A program made the position numbers and the translations under genes. A stretch of 64,000 bases of DNA from an uncultured Piscirickettsiaceae bacterium (lineage in GTDB: Bacteria > Pseudomonadota > Gammaproteobacteria > Methylococcales > Cycloclasticaceae), in NCBI GenBank assembly GCA_913061075.1, contig CAJXSK010000009.1, positions 28,846 through 92,845 of the forward strand, read 5' to 3'. A model generated the notes under the pieces. It searched no databases and was not told the origin of the DNA. It saw nothing but the letters and a program-made list of their open reading frames with translations. Shown in pieces: positions 19,484-27,739 of the stretch. The first letter of the stretch is position 1, and each line of letters starts with the position of its first letter.

Positions 19484-20536
19484 TTAAGTAATGGGGCTTT
19501 CAGGATGTGGTGATGGTGCTAGCTCATGAGAGAACTCTTCATTAAAATCATCAACGGTATTAGCAGCATCAACAACATCTTCAAACCGGGCAATGTGGAA
19601 TAAGGCATCACCTTCATTAACCAGCGGTAGATTTGTGCGACCGATGACGATGCCGCCAAAAGCGGCGGTAATAGCGACTTCCGATTCACCAAAAGGATCC
19701 GCTACCATACCAAGTAAAGTACCTTTCTTTACCTGACTACCTAGTGCTACCATAGCTCGTAATATACCGCTGTCTGGTGAACGCGCCCAAAAGCTGGAAC
19801 GAGCAACAATCGGCTCGATAACTTTTTTAGATTGACTGCGTAAAGGTGGAAGCATGTTAAGTGTACGCATCACGTTGATAATACCTTTAACGCCTGCCCG
19901 AATAGAGACTTCATCGAAACGCAGTGCTTCACCTGCTTCATACAAAAGCATCGGGATACCGTGCGTTGCAGCCGATTCACGAAGTGATCCGTCGCGTAAA
20001 GTGGCAGAAATGATAACTGGAACATTAAATGCCTTGGCAAGTTTTTCAGTTATCTGATCATCCAGGTTAGCCCTGATTTGTGGTAAATTATCACGGTGTA
20101 GCGCACCTGTATGCAGGTCAATTCCATGAGTACTTTGTTCAACGATTTCTGTCATAAAAAGATGGGCCAGTCTGGCCGCAATCGAGCCTTTTTCACTGCC
20201 GGGAAAGGAACGATTTAAATCTCGTCTATCGGGTAAATAACGCGAATGATTTATTAGGCCATGAACATTGACGATGGGCACCGCTATAATGGTTCCTTTT
20301 AAACGCTTTAGGGCAGGCGATTTTAAAAGTCGCCGAATAATTTCCACACCATTAATTTCATCCCCATGAATCGCCGCACTGACAAACAGCCGTGGCCCGG
20401 ACTTCTTCCCCGTAACGACATGAACGGGCATTGTCATTGGAGCATGGGTATATAATTTACCAACCGGCAGCTCAACTGTTGTACGTGTTCCCAGTTTAAA
20501 GACAATACCGTTGATTGTTAATGGTCCAGCAATCAT
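19484..20536 (-). CDS. Succinylglutamate desuccinylase/aspartoacylase (AstE/AspA) family zinc hydrolase
   Basis: A 350-residue member of the M14-like AspA/AstE family, which cleaves N-acyl or C-terminal amino-acid bonds. Zinc ligands are visible in AAIHGDEING (His57, Glu60), with DRRDLNRSFPG and the later HGIDLHTGA supplying further active-site residues. A C-terminal barrel-like domain follows. The ATG at 20536 is preferred to one 45 nt upstream because AAAGG precedes it and the gene then begins 4 nt after the rimK stop. Substrate unknown; context suggests trimming of a residue added by RimK. Confidence 0.88.
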   Translation of the reverse strand: MIAGPLTINGIVFKLGTRTTVELPVGKLYTHAPMTMPVHVVTGKKSGPRLFVSAAIHGDEINGVEIIRRLLKSPALKRLKGTIIAVPIVNVHGLINHSRYLPDRRDLNRSFPGSEKGSIAARLAHLFMTEIVEQSTHGIDLHTGALHRDNLPQIRANLDDQITEKLAKAFNVPVIISATLRDGSLRESAATHGIPMLLYEAGEALRFDEVSIRAGVKGIINVMRTLNMLPPLRSQSKKVIEPIVARSSFWARSPDSGILRAMVALGSQVKKGTLLGMVADPFGESEVAITAAFGGIVIGRTNLPLVNEGDALFHIARFEDVVDAANTVDDFNEEFSHELAPSPHPESPIT

Positions 20537-20540
20537 AGAA

Positions 20541-21446
20541 TCAACCTTTACCTCGTGTTTTTGTATTATTAAGCTTGGCATTTTTTTCGATATGCTGGAC
20601 GATCATTCCCGCAATATCTTTACCGGTAGCATTTTCAATACCCTCCAGCCCGGGTGATGAATTGACTTCCATTATTAACGGTCCACGTTCGGATCGAAGA
20701 ATATCTACTCCGGCCACGCCAAGACCCATGACTTGGGCTGCTTTGGCCGCCGTAGCACGCTCTGTAGGTGTTAGCTTCACTAATGTTGCGCTACCACCGC
20801 GATGCAGGTTTGAACGAAATTCGCCGGGTAAACCTTGGCGCTTCATTGCAGCAATTACTTTGCCGCCTACCACTAGACAACGGATGTCTGAACCATCAGA
20901 TTCTTTAATAAACTCCTGTACCATAATATTCGCTTTCAACCCCATAAAGGCTTCTATAACGCTTTCAGCGGCCTTTTTAGTCTCGGCGAGTACTACACCA
21001 ATCCCCTGTGTGCCTTCGAGCAGTTTGATAACCAGTGGAGCGCCTCCGACCATCTTTATCAGATCTTGAACATCATCTGGATCATGGGCAAAACCGGTGA
21101 TGGGTAAACCGAGACCTTTACGTGAAAGCAACTGTAAAGAGCGTAGTTTGTCCCGTGATCGAGAAATGGCGACCGACTCAGCAAGTGGAAAGGCGCCCAT
21201 CATTTCAAACTGTCTTAATACGGCCGTGCCATAAAAAGTGACGGAAGCACCGATGCGCGGTATCACAGCATCAAAGTGAGGTAATGCCTCGCCTTTGTAA
21301 TGCACAGTTGGTTTACTTTGTACCACTTCCATATAACAACGGAGTGCATCTAGAACCATCGTTTCATGTCCTCTTGCCTCGCAGGCCTCTATTAAGCGGC
21401 GGGTAGAATAGAGTTTTTTGTTACGTGATAAAATTGCTATTTTCAT
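20541..21446 (-). CDS. rimK: RimK-type ATP-grasp glutamate ligase
   Basis: A 301-residue ATP-grasp enzyme. E. coli RimK adds glutamates to the C-terminus of ribosomal protein S6 and can make poly-glutamate. The ATP-grasp features are [20 protein letters not shown] (about 145-164, nucleotide-binding Lys and glycine loop), an [17 protein letters not shown] segment and [15 protein letters not shown] near the C-terminus (Mg-binding Glu/Asn). The length equals the E. coli protein. Its start overlaps the upstream rimB stop by 4 nt. Whether the target is S6 or another substrate is not shown by sequence. Confidence 0.93.
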   Translation of the reverse strand: MKIAILSRNKKLYSTRRLIEACEARGHETMVLDALRCYMEVVQSKPTVHYKGEALPHFDAVIPRIGASVTFYGTAVLRQFEMMGAFPLAESVAISRSRDKLRSLQLLSRKGLGLPITGFAHDPDDVQDLIKMVGGAPLVIKLLEGTQGIGVVLAETKKAAESVIEAFMGLKANIMVQEFIKESDGSDIRCLVVGGKVIAAMKRQGLPGEFRSNLHRGGSATLVKLTPTERATAAKAAQVMGLGVAGVDILRSERGPLIMEVNSSPGLEGIENATGKDIAGMIVQHIEKNAKLNNTKTRGKG

Positions 21447-21907
21447 ACGATGATATCTTTTTGCTTTTCTGCTGTTTGTTTGCCCGATAAAAAAGATTTA
21501 TGGGGGTTAACTAAAATTCTATTTTCCATAGCGGTACGGCCAAGCAGCATTCGAAACAGCATGCTCTCTCTGTTAGAAAGTGTAATCTCAATCGGCCAGC
21601 GTTGTTCGGATAATACCAAATCAGTGATAATAACGTAACGCTCTTCTTTGTGTCCGCCAGAGTCTGTAACAATACGTTTATCTACTACCTCCGCTTCACA
21701 ATATACCTCTAATTCAGTGTTCTGTTGTTCTGGATGCATGCCAAAACGAACCCATTCTTTTTTATTTTTTTGGAATGGCTGAATAGAAAATGCGTGAAGG
21801 CAGGACGTTCTAGCCCCAGTATCAATTTTAGCTTTTATTGACTGAATGTTTAGATGGGGGAGTGATACCCATTCACGCCAACCTACGGTTATTAATTTTC
21901 GATCCAT
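21443..21907 (-). CDS. rimB: Retropepsin-like ATP-dependent zinc protease family protein (RimB)
   Basis: A 154-residue protein with the aspartic-protease motif KIDTGARTS (27-35) in a single-domain retropepsin-like fold. Databases call this family ATP-dependent zinc protease; in Pseudomonas the rimA-rimB-rimK operon links it to RimK, RimB trimming or modulating the glutamate tail on S6. It is first in the operon rimB-rimK-AspA-like with ATGA coupling to rimK, matching that functional pairing. Confidence 0.87.
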   Translation of the reverse strand: MDRKLITVGWREWVSLPHLNIQSIKAKIDTGARTSCLHAFSIQPFQKNKKEWVRFGMHPEQQNTELEVYCEAEVVDKRIVTDSGGHKEERYVIITDLVLSEQRWPIEITLSNRESMLFRMLLGRTAMENRILVNPHKSFLSGKQTAEKQKDIIV

Positions 21908-22339
21908 GTTACCTTTATTTCCGGTTTACTAATCCGAGTGCTTGTTCAATTTAATAAATCATACAATGTTTAATTCATATGACACATTTTTACTTGCTTT
22001 ATTTTTCTGACACCAACTAGTATAGGCCGCTACATAGTTTTTTAACCTATAAATTAAATTAAGTAAGAAAAAAATAGAGCCATTACAAGCTAAAGAACGT
22101 GGTGCTATTTTGTATAATATCATGCTAACTATCATCGAAAAATTTGCAGTGAATGTATCTGAAAATTCTTATTTTATCGAGATTGTAAGTAGTTATTTTA
22201 ACCTTGCTCTCATTTACAATGATTCACGCGTTAGTTGTCGTCTTAAGTACGTAATATCAATTCTGTTATCATTGCAATGCTATGTTAAAGAGTTTTATGT
22301 TGCTTTTTCAACAAGGCAGTGGTTAACAATGGGGTTTTT
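21908..22339. other. Gene-free AT-rich gap
   Basis: 432 bp between the divergent rimB and the broken TrkA-C gene. A 77-codon frame (22110-22343) lacks recognisable domains and a good ribosome-binding site and overlaps the next gene's start, so I treat it as spurious. Promoters for both flanking genes should lie here but none stands out. Confidence 0.4.
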
Positions 22340-23026
22340 ATGAGTGAACTTTACTATTTTGTACCAACGCTGGTGGCTATTGCTATCTCTCTGCTGATCG
22401 TTCGGGCTGGCGCAGTAGCGTTGATGATGACGGGCATGAATTTTGACAAAGCCAAATTTCAGGCGCTATCTGCTTTTTCTGGTACGGGGTTCACTACTCG
22501 TGAAGCTGAACGGGTGGTTAATAATCCTCGGCGACGAAAAATTGTGGTGTGGCTGATGATTCTCTGTAATGTCGGTATCGTCACCGTTATCGTTACTGCG
22601 ACTTCATCAGTCACTGAAATGCAAGGCTTGCAAACAGGCCTGAATGTCCTCATATTACTTGCAGGACTTGGTCTTATCATCATGATAGCTCGGCATACAC
22701 CGTTTGTAAGGCGCTGGGAGGCATTTGCTTAGAGGCGATTGGCACGTTTTAAAATATTTGACGACGATGCGACGGTTGACGAATTGTTACATATTACCGA
22801 AGGCTATGGAGTAGTGCGTGTTCAATTGATGGATAGCTCTGTATTTATCGGGCGGACACTCTCACAGATTAATGCCGGCCTTGAACATTCATTTGTTCTT
22901 GGTATCGAGCGCGATAAAGACTGGTTTCCAACGCCTAAATTAAGTAGAACGCTACTGACAGATGATTGCCTTGTGATCTACGGTAAATTAGATGATTTGG
23001 CGGCTCATTTTGGTGAGCCAATTTGA
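22340..23026 (+). pseudogene. Membrane protein with TrkA-C domain, interrupted by an in-frame TAG
   Basis: Codons from 22340 encode about four membrane helices (including FSGTGFTTREAE, about residues 47-58) and stop at a TAG at 22730-22732. The same frame continues without shift into a domain matching RCK_C/TrkA-C (VDELLHITEGYGVVRVQL through to TDDCLVIYGKLDDLAAHF) and ends at 23026. The whole would be about 228 residues, the usual length of this membrane-plus-TrkA-C family. One substitution (for example GAG to TAG) explains the break. Two separate proteins or readthrough are less likely. Confidence 0.75.
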
Positions 23027-23319
23027 CTGATGGAGTGATGGATTAAGTTTTTTTGAATCCTTACGCCTTTGCTAGGTGGAACGTGAGATGAATAATACAA
23101 AAATAAATATTGATCGGGTAATCAGTGAGCCGAAGTAGAAAGTTTTAGGCCATGAAAGAATCTTTATATATTCATGAAGATCTATATGAGCGGTTATCAT
23201 CTCTGTTTTATATCCAGCGCTGTTGGCTATTTCTGCATGCCTGACATGCTGCTATCGGTAGCAAATATATCAAAATCACACTAGATGGGCATATCCCCTG
23301 CCATAGAGGACAAATACAC

Positions 23320-23955
23320 ATGCTTGATTATACCGAATACATAAAAATACTTATTGGACTGCTGGCGATTGCCAATCCTTTCGGGGCAATTCCGATGTTT
23401 ATTAGTATGACTGCCGACGACAGTCAAAGTGAGCGTCGTAGGACAATCCATCAGACTTCATTAGGGGTAGCCATCATTCTTTTGGTTACGCTGTTTTTTG
23501 GCGAACTTATCTTACAAATTTTCGGTATTACCGTTAACTCCTTTCGTGTTGGTGGTGGCATTCTCATCTTGTTAATGGCGATTAATATGTTGCACGCTAA
23601 AACCAGTCAGGTTAAGCAAACTGAAGAGGAAGCAGGTGAGTCTATAGTTAAGGAATCAGTCGCCATCGTCCCATTAGCGATGCCATTGCTTGCCGGTCCG
23701 GGCGCGATTAGTGCGGTTATATTAGCGGCGCACAAAGGTAGCGGTATCAGTCATTTTATAACTATCGCAGTTGGCATTATATTGCTAAGCCTGGTGATAT
23801 GGTGTGTGTTGCGCATTTCGCCATGGATAGCTACCCGCATTGGTGCCACCGGCATCAATATATTTACTCGAATCATGGGTCTAGTGTTGGCAGCTATTGC
23901 TGTAGAATTTATAGTTAATGGCATCAAAGGCTTGTTTCCTGTATTGGCTGGATGA
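23320..23955 (+). CDS. MarC family integral membrane protein
   Basis: A 211-residue protein with six predicted helices. The family signatures LIGLLAIANPFGAIPMFISM (about 11-30), FRVGGGILILLMAINML (about 75-91) and VPLAMPLLAGPGAISAVI (about 119-136) place it in the MarC/UPF0056 group. Function in general is unresolved; earlier links to multiple antibiotic resistance were not upheld. It stands alone between two degraded genes. Confidence 0.9.
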   Translation: MLDYTEYIKILIGLLAIANPFGAIPMFISMTADDSQSERRRTIHQTSLGVAIILLVTLFFGELILQIFGITVNSFRVGGGILILLMAINMLHAKTSQVKQTEEEAGESIVKESVAIVPLAMPLLAGPGAISAVILAAHKGSGISHFITIAVGIILLSLVIWCVLRISPWIATRIGATGINIFTRIMGLVLAAIAVEFIVNGIKGLFPVLAG

Positions 23956-24037
23956 TGTCTCGATGGGGTTTTTTTGTGTTTATTGGGATACAGCGAGCTT
24001 GATGAATTTTCTACTAACTTAAACTATTCGCTTATGC

Positions 24038-24292
24038 TTAGCGGAGAAAAACAGCCAGCGCCAGAACCATTAATGATACTAACCAAGCAAGAATATATAT
24101 AATCATTGAGTGATTGGCCTTCTTTTTTTTCACCCAAGTCCGTGGGCGGATGCCCTTGATAAAAAATACAATTTTGCTTGACAGATTGACGCTAACCACA
24201 TTAATCATTAACAGCAAAGCTGCCCCCGATGCGAGATTATAATCTCCATGACCAAGCATAATATGCGAATGCTCATTAGCTAAAGCAGGAGC
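24038..24292 (-). pseudogene. C-terminal stub of a DUF389-like membrane protein
   Basis: The 73 codons from ATG 24259 encode LASGAALLLMINVVSVNLSS, FFIKGIRPRTW and a final membrane helix. This looks like the C-terminus of the DUF389 (TIGR00341-type) integral membrane family; that family call is from memory. The same frame stays open upstream as APALANEHSHI and runs into the 3' end of the SDR gene in a different frame. The bulk of the protein (normally 300-450 residues) is missing, so this is a 5'-truncated remnant. Confidence 0.65.
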
Positions 24293-25016
24293 CTGACTTT
24301 TCAGATATTATGCAATTAACGAGTTTTTTAGCGATATGATGAGCAGTATCTAATGTCGAATTTTTTTCTCCGGGGTGGGTTTTTTTTCTTATTGGTAAGA
24401 TACAGGGGCCGGGGATATATACATTGCTAACGGTATTGGTATTTTCTAACTCATCGGCCAATATTGCGGACAGTGATTCAACAGCAACTTTCGATACGCC
24501 ATACGATCCCCAGTAGGCTTTACTTTGACGGGCAGATGAATCTGAAACAAATGTAATAGAAGCGTCACGTGCTTGTTGTAATAACGGCAAACAAACTTTA
24601 CTAAGTATGGCGGCAGCATTTACGTTAACTTGTTGGGTTTGTAGCCATAAAGAGCCATCTTGGCTATCCATTGGGCCAATAACACCAAGTTGACAAGCAC
24701 AATGAACTATTCCATCTAACTTATTGAATTCACTGTATATTGAATTTGCAAATTGTTTATAAATATCTTCGTCTGTCTGTTCTAAATCAAACGAAATAAT
24801 AGCGGGTGTAGGGTGGCCAGATTGTTCTATCCGATCATAAATTTGATTTAATTTATCGTCATTGCGGCCACTAAGAATGATAGTGGCTCCTAATTTTGCA
24901 AGTTGCAGAGATACAGCTTGACCTAAACCACCGGTTGCACCGGTAACAAGGTAAACACGACCATTTAAACTTTCTTCTTGATTCTCTATGGGTAAAACAG
25001 GTATGGTTTTAGTCAT
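24276..25016 (-). CDS. Short-chain dehydrogenase/reductase, YciK-like
   Basis: A 246-residue SDR with the NAD(P)-binding TGATGGLG (25-32), an NN/HCA-type segment and the catalytic YGVSK about residue 174. It matches YciK-type SDRs, which sit downstream of ubiG-mupP in Pseudomonas. The end (SEKSGSCFS) stops where relatives continue for several residues and falls exactly where the DUF389 stub begins, so the tail appears replaced by a recombination junction. It overlaps rmuC by 8 nt. Substrate unknown. Confidence 0.83.
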   Translation of the reverse strand: MTKTIPVLPIENQEESLNGRVYLVTGATGGLGQAVSLQLAKLGATIILSGRNDDKLNQIYDRIEQSGHPTPAIISFDLEQTDEDIYKQFANSIYSEFNKLDGIVHCACQLGVIGPMDSQDGSLWLQTQQVNVNAAAILSKVCLPLLQQARDASITFVSDSSARQSKAYWGSYGVSKVAVESLSAILADELENTNTVSNVYIPGPCILPIRKKTHPGEKNSTLDTAHHIAKKLVNCIISEKSGSCFS

Positions 25017-26316
25017 CTTTTGATTTATTAACTATAGTTTGTTTTCGAGCAGTTTTAGCTATCGGTTCAATTTCATTAATTTCCTTTCTACTTTCGATAC
25101 CGAGCTCTTTAAATTTGCGTGCATTAGGAAAAACTTGGCGCTCTAAAGAACCAATGGCTTTGTTGTAATGGTCAACACTTTTATCCAATGAGTTACCTAC
25201 TTTAGCCATATGGTCAATGAAAGTGGACAATCTAGAGTACATGTTTTCACCTAGTTCACGAATCACTTCAGCATTCTCTGTTGCGGCTTGTTGTCGCCAA
25301 CCAAACGCAATGGCTCGAAGCAGGGCAACCAGGCTTGTTGGTGTGGCTAAAATAACGTGTTGTGCCAATGCATCTTCTAAAAGGGCATGGTCTAGTTCCA
25401 ATGCTGCACTTAAAAATTGATCGCCTGGTATGAATAGAACAACAAAGTCGGGGGTGTTTTTAAATTGTGACCAATACGATTTTTGTGACAGTTCTTTAAC
25501 CCGTGCACGAACCTGTTTAGCGTGGCGAACAAGGTGTATTTGTCTTTCATCATCACTGCTTTGTTCTGTTGCCGTTAGATAAGCATCCAACGGTGTTTTT
25601 GCATCGACAACGATATCTCGTTGGTCGGGCATGCGGATAATCATGTCGGGCCTTAAAGCACCGTCATCCGTGTTGAGGTGTTCTTGTTCAAAGAAATCAC
25701 AGTGTTCAACAAGGCCTGCCAATTCAGCTAAACGTTTAAGCGTTAATTCGCCCCATTGCCCACGAACTTCAGGGCGGCGTAATGCTTGCACAAGGTTACG
25801 TGTTTCAAGCTGCAATTGGGTCTGTGATTCAGTCATGGTTTGTAAGTATTGACTGATTGAGCCGTAAGATTGTTGCCGGTCTGCTTCTAGCTTTTTTAGT
25901 TGCTCGTCGGTTTTTTTAAGGACGTCTTTAATGGGGTTAACCATGTCTGAAAACGCTTTTTCTTTTTCAGATAATAAGTGTTCCGAGGTGGCGTGTTGTT
26001 TACTAAAGTTTTCACGGGCGAGTTTTAAGAACTCTTCGTTGTTATCTTTTAGTGCCTTCCCAGACAATGCGGAGAAAGAGTCTCTAAAATGCTGGACCAA
26101 ATCGTCTTGATTGTCTTTTACTTTTTGTTCCAACTCTTTCTCAACTGAGAACCTTGTTTCGTAGGCTACTATTTGCTTTGTTAGCCGCGTTATAGACCGT
26201 GACATAATAAGATAAATAATAAGTGCGCCGATCAAAAAGCCGATAACAATCAATACTAGGTCATCATCAGTAATGCCTTGGAGGCGTAATAAAATATCGT
26301 TTAACGCGTTATTCAT
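25009..26316 (-). CDS. rmuC: DNA recombination protein RmuC
   Basis: A 435-residue protein with an N-terminal membrane helix (about 20-38), a long coiled coil (about 45-165) and the RmuC nuclease-like domain beginning ALRRPEVRGQWGELTLKRL. Conserved RDIVVDAKTPLDAYL (a PD-(D/E)XK-like core) and a FIPGDQFLSAAL segment follow. RmuC limits inversions between short inverted repeats in E. coli. It sits between mupP and the SDR. Confidence 0.93.
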   Translation of the reverse strand: MNNALNDILLRLQGITDDDLVLIVIGFLIGALIIYLIMSRSITRLTKQIVAYETRFSVEKELEQKVKDNQDDLVQHFRDSFSALSGKALKDNNEEFLKLARENFSKQHATSEHLLSEKEKAFSDMVNPIKDVLKKTDEQLKKLEADRQQSYGSISQYLQTMTESQTQLQLETRNLVQALRRPEVRGQWGELTLKRLAELAGLVEHCDFFEQEHLNTDDGALRPDMIIRMPDQRDIVVDAKTPLDAYLTATEQSSDDERQIHLVRHAKQVRARVKELSQKSYWSQFKNTPDFVVLFIPGDQFLSAALELDHALLEDALAQHVILATPTSLVALLRAIAFGWRQQAATENAEVIRELGENMYSRLSTFIDHMAKVGNSLDKSVDHYNKAIGSLERQVFPNARKFKELGIESRKEINEIEPIAKTARKQTIVNKSKDD

Positions 26317-26322
26317 AGGTGT

Positions 26323-27006
26323 TTATTGAAGGCCTTTTAGCCAAGCAGATAATTGCAGAGGCTGTTCTACTATGGCATCAGCTTGCCAGTTGTTTATTTT
26401 TTCAGTTGATGGAATATAACCATATGCGCAGGCTATTGTTTTTGTTCCTGCTGAATTGCCCGCTTGAATATCTCGCTCGGCATCACCGATATAAACCACG
26501 TTTTCAGGTGCTATTGCAATTAGTTCGCAGGCCATATAAATTGATTCTGGGTGCGGTTTGGTCTGTTTAACTTCATCACCGCTGACGACACAACTTGCTC
26601 TTTCGTGAAGACCTAACGCTTTTAGAAGTGGTGTTGTGAGATATTCGGGCTTATTGGTCACAATGCCCCATTTGATATTGTTATTTTCAAGGTGCGTAAG
26701 GCCAGCATTCAAACTCTCGAATAACTGCGTTTGTTCGGCGATGTTATGTTGATAAAAGGTGATGAGTTCTTGTTTGACTTGCAGATGTTGTTCGGCATTT
26801 AGCTGGTTGCCATAAGCAAGCTTTATCAAGCCATCAGCGCCATATGACACATAGGGCCGTATCAACGAATAGTCTAACGTTTCTAACGCCCTTTGTTTTA
26901 ACGTGCTATTTAATGCGGCTGCTAAATCTGGTGCTGTATCTAATAACGTGCCATCGAGGTCAAATAAAACGGCTTCAATAGACGTAGAATCTAGCGTTAA
27001 ACTCAT
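26323..27006 (-). CDS. mupP: HAD phosphatase, MupP/Gph type
   Basis: A 227-residue HAD-IA phosphatase with the nucleophile motif FDLDGTLLDT (15-24), VTNKPEY (motif II) and VYIGDAERDIQAGNSAG (motif IV). Sequence alone fits phosphoglycolate phosphatase Gph. The position between ubiG and a YciK-like SDR, downstream of mtnA/mtaD, is that of Pseudomonas mupP, the N-acetylmuramate-6-phosphate phosphatase of cell-wall recycling, so I favour MupP. The start overlaps the ubiG stop by one base. Confidence 0.8.
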   Translation of the reverse strand: MSLTLDSTSIEAVLFDLDGTLLDTAPDLAAALNSTLKQRALETLDYSLIRPYVSYGADGLIKLAYGNQLNAEQHLQVKQELITFYQHNIAEQTQLFESLNAGLTHLENNNIKWGIVTNKPEYLTTPLLKALGLHERASCVVSGDEVKQTKPHPESIYMACELIAIAPENVVYIGDAERDIQAGNSAGTKTIACAYGYIPSTEKINNWQADAIVEQPLQLSAWLKGLQ

Positions 27007-27719
27007 TAAACGACGTTCTTTTTAAATACACTAATGTAGTTAACACTGACATCGTCTGTCATCGAAAAACTCTTGCTGATGGGGTTATATTCGATGCCTT
27101 TACTGTCTATAAGCTCCAGTCCAGCTTTTCTAGCCCAACCGGCCAGTTCAGAGGGTTTAATGAAGCTGTTGTAATCGTGTGTGCCTTTTGCCAGCATGCC
27201 TAGAATATATTCAGCAGCAACAATAGAAAGAAGGTAAGACTTTGGGTTCCTGTTCAATGTTGATAAAAACACATAGCCGTTATCTTTAACCAAACTAGCG
27301 CATGACTCAATAATGGAATAAGGGTCAGGTACGTGTTCAAGCATTTCCATGCAGGTGACCGTGTCAAAACTAGCTGGCTGTTTTTCTGCTAACTCTTCAA
27401 CACTAATATGTTGATAGTTAACAGTCACACCCGTATCTAAACTGTGTAAGTCGGCAACATCTAGGAGGTCTTTTCCAAGGTCTATACCGGTTACGTTTGC
27501 ACCTTTAGCCGCCATAGATTCAGACAATATGCCACCGCCACAGCCTACGTCTAGGATTAGTTTATCCTTCAGCGAAATGGTTTTATCAATTAACCTAAGG
27601 CGTAATGGATTAATTTGATGGAGCGTTTTGAAGTCACCTTCAGTATCCCACCAATGGCTTGCCATTGAGCTGAATTTTTCAATTTCGGATGGGTCTACAT
27701 TGTTTTTAGTTTCAGTCAT
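27006..27719 (-). CDS. ubiG: Ubiquinone biosynthesis O-methyltransferase UbiG
   Basis: Performs both O-methylations of ubiquinone synthesis. The 237 residues from the ATG at 27719 begin with NNVDPSEIEKFSSMASHWWD, then the SAM-binding loop LDVGCGGGILSE and the EMLEHVPDP motif. The longer frame to 27782 adds 21 residues unlike the family and overlaps mtaD, so I reject it. No strong Shine-Dalgarno is visible. The operon is mtaD-ubiG-mupP-rmuC-SDR. Confidence 0.95.
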   Translation of the reverse strand: MTETKNNVDPSEIEKFSSMASHWWDTEGDFKTLHQINPLRLRLIDKTISLKDKLILDVGCGGGILSESMAAKGANVTGIDLGKDLLDVADLHSLDTGVTVNYQHISVEELAEKQPASFDTVTCMEMLEHVPDPYSIIESCASLVKDNGYVFLSTLNRNPKSYLLSIVAAEYILGMLAKGTHDYNSFIKPSELAGWARKAGLELIDSKGIEYNPISKSFSMTDDVSVNYISVFKKNVV

Positions 27720-27739
27720 AAGGTGCATTTTACACGGCT

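Noticed and set aside
22110..22343. 77-codon open frame upstream of the TrkA-C gene
   Set aside because: No recognisable domain, no Shine-Dalgarno sequence, AT-driven composition, and its end overlaps the start of the TrkA-C gene.
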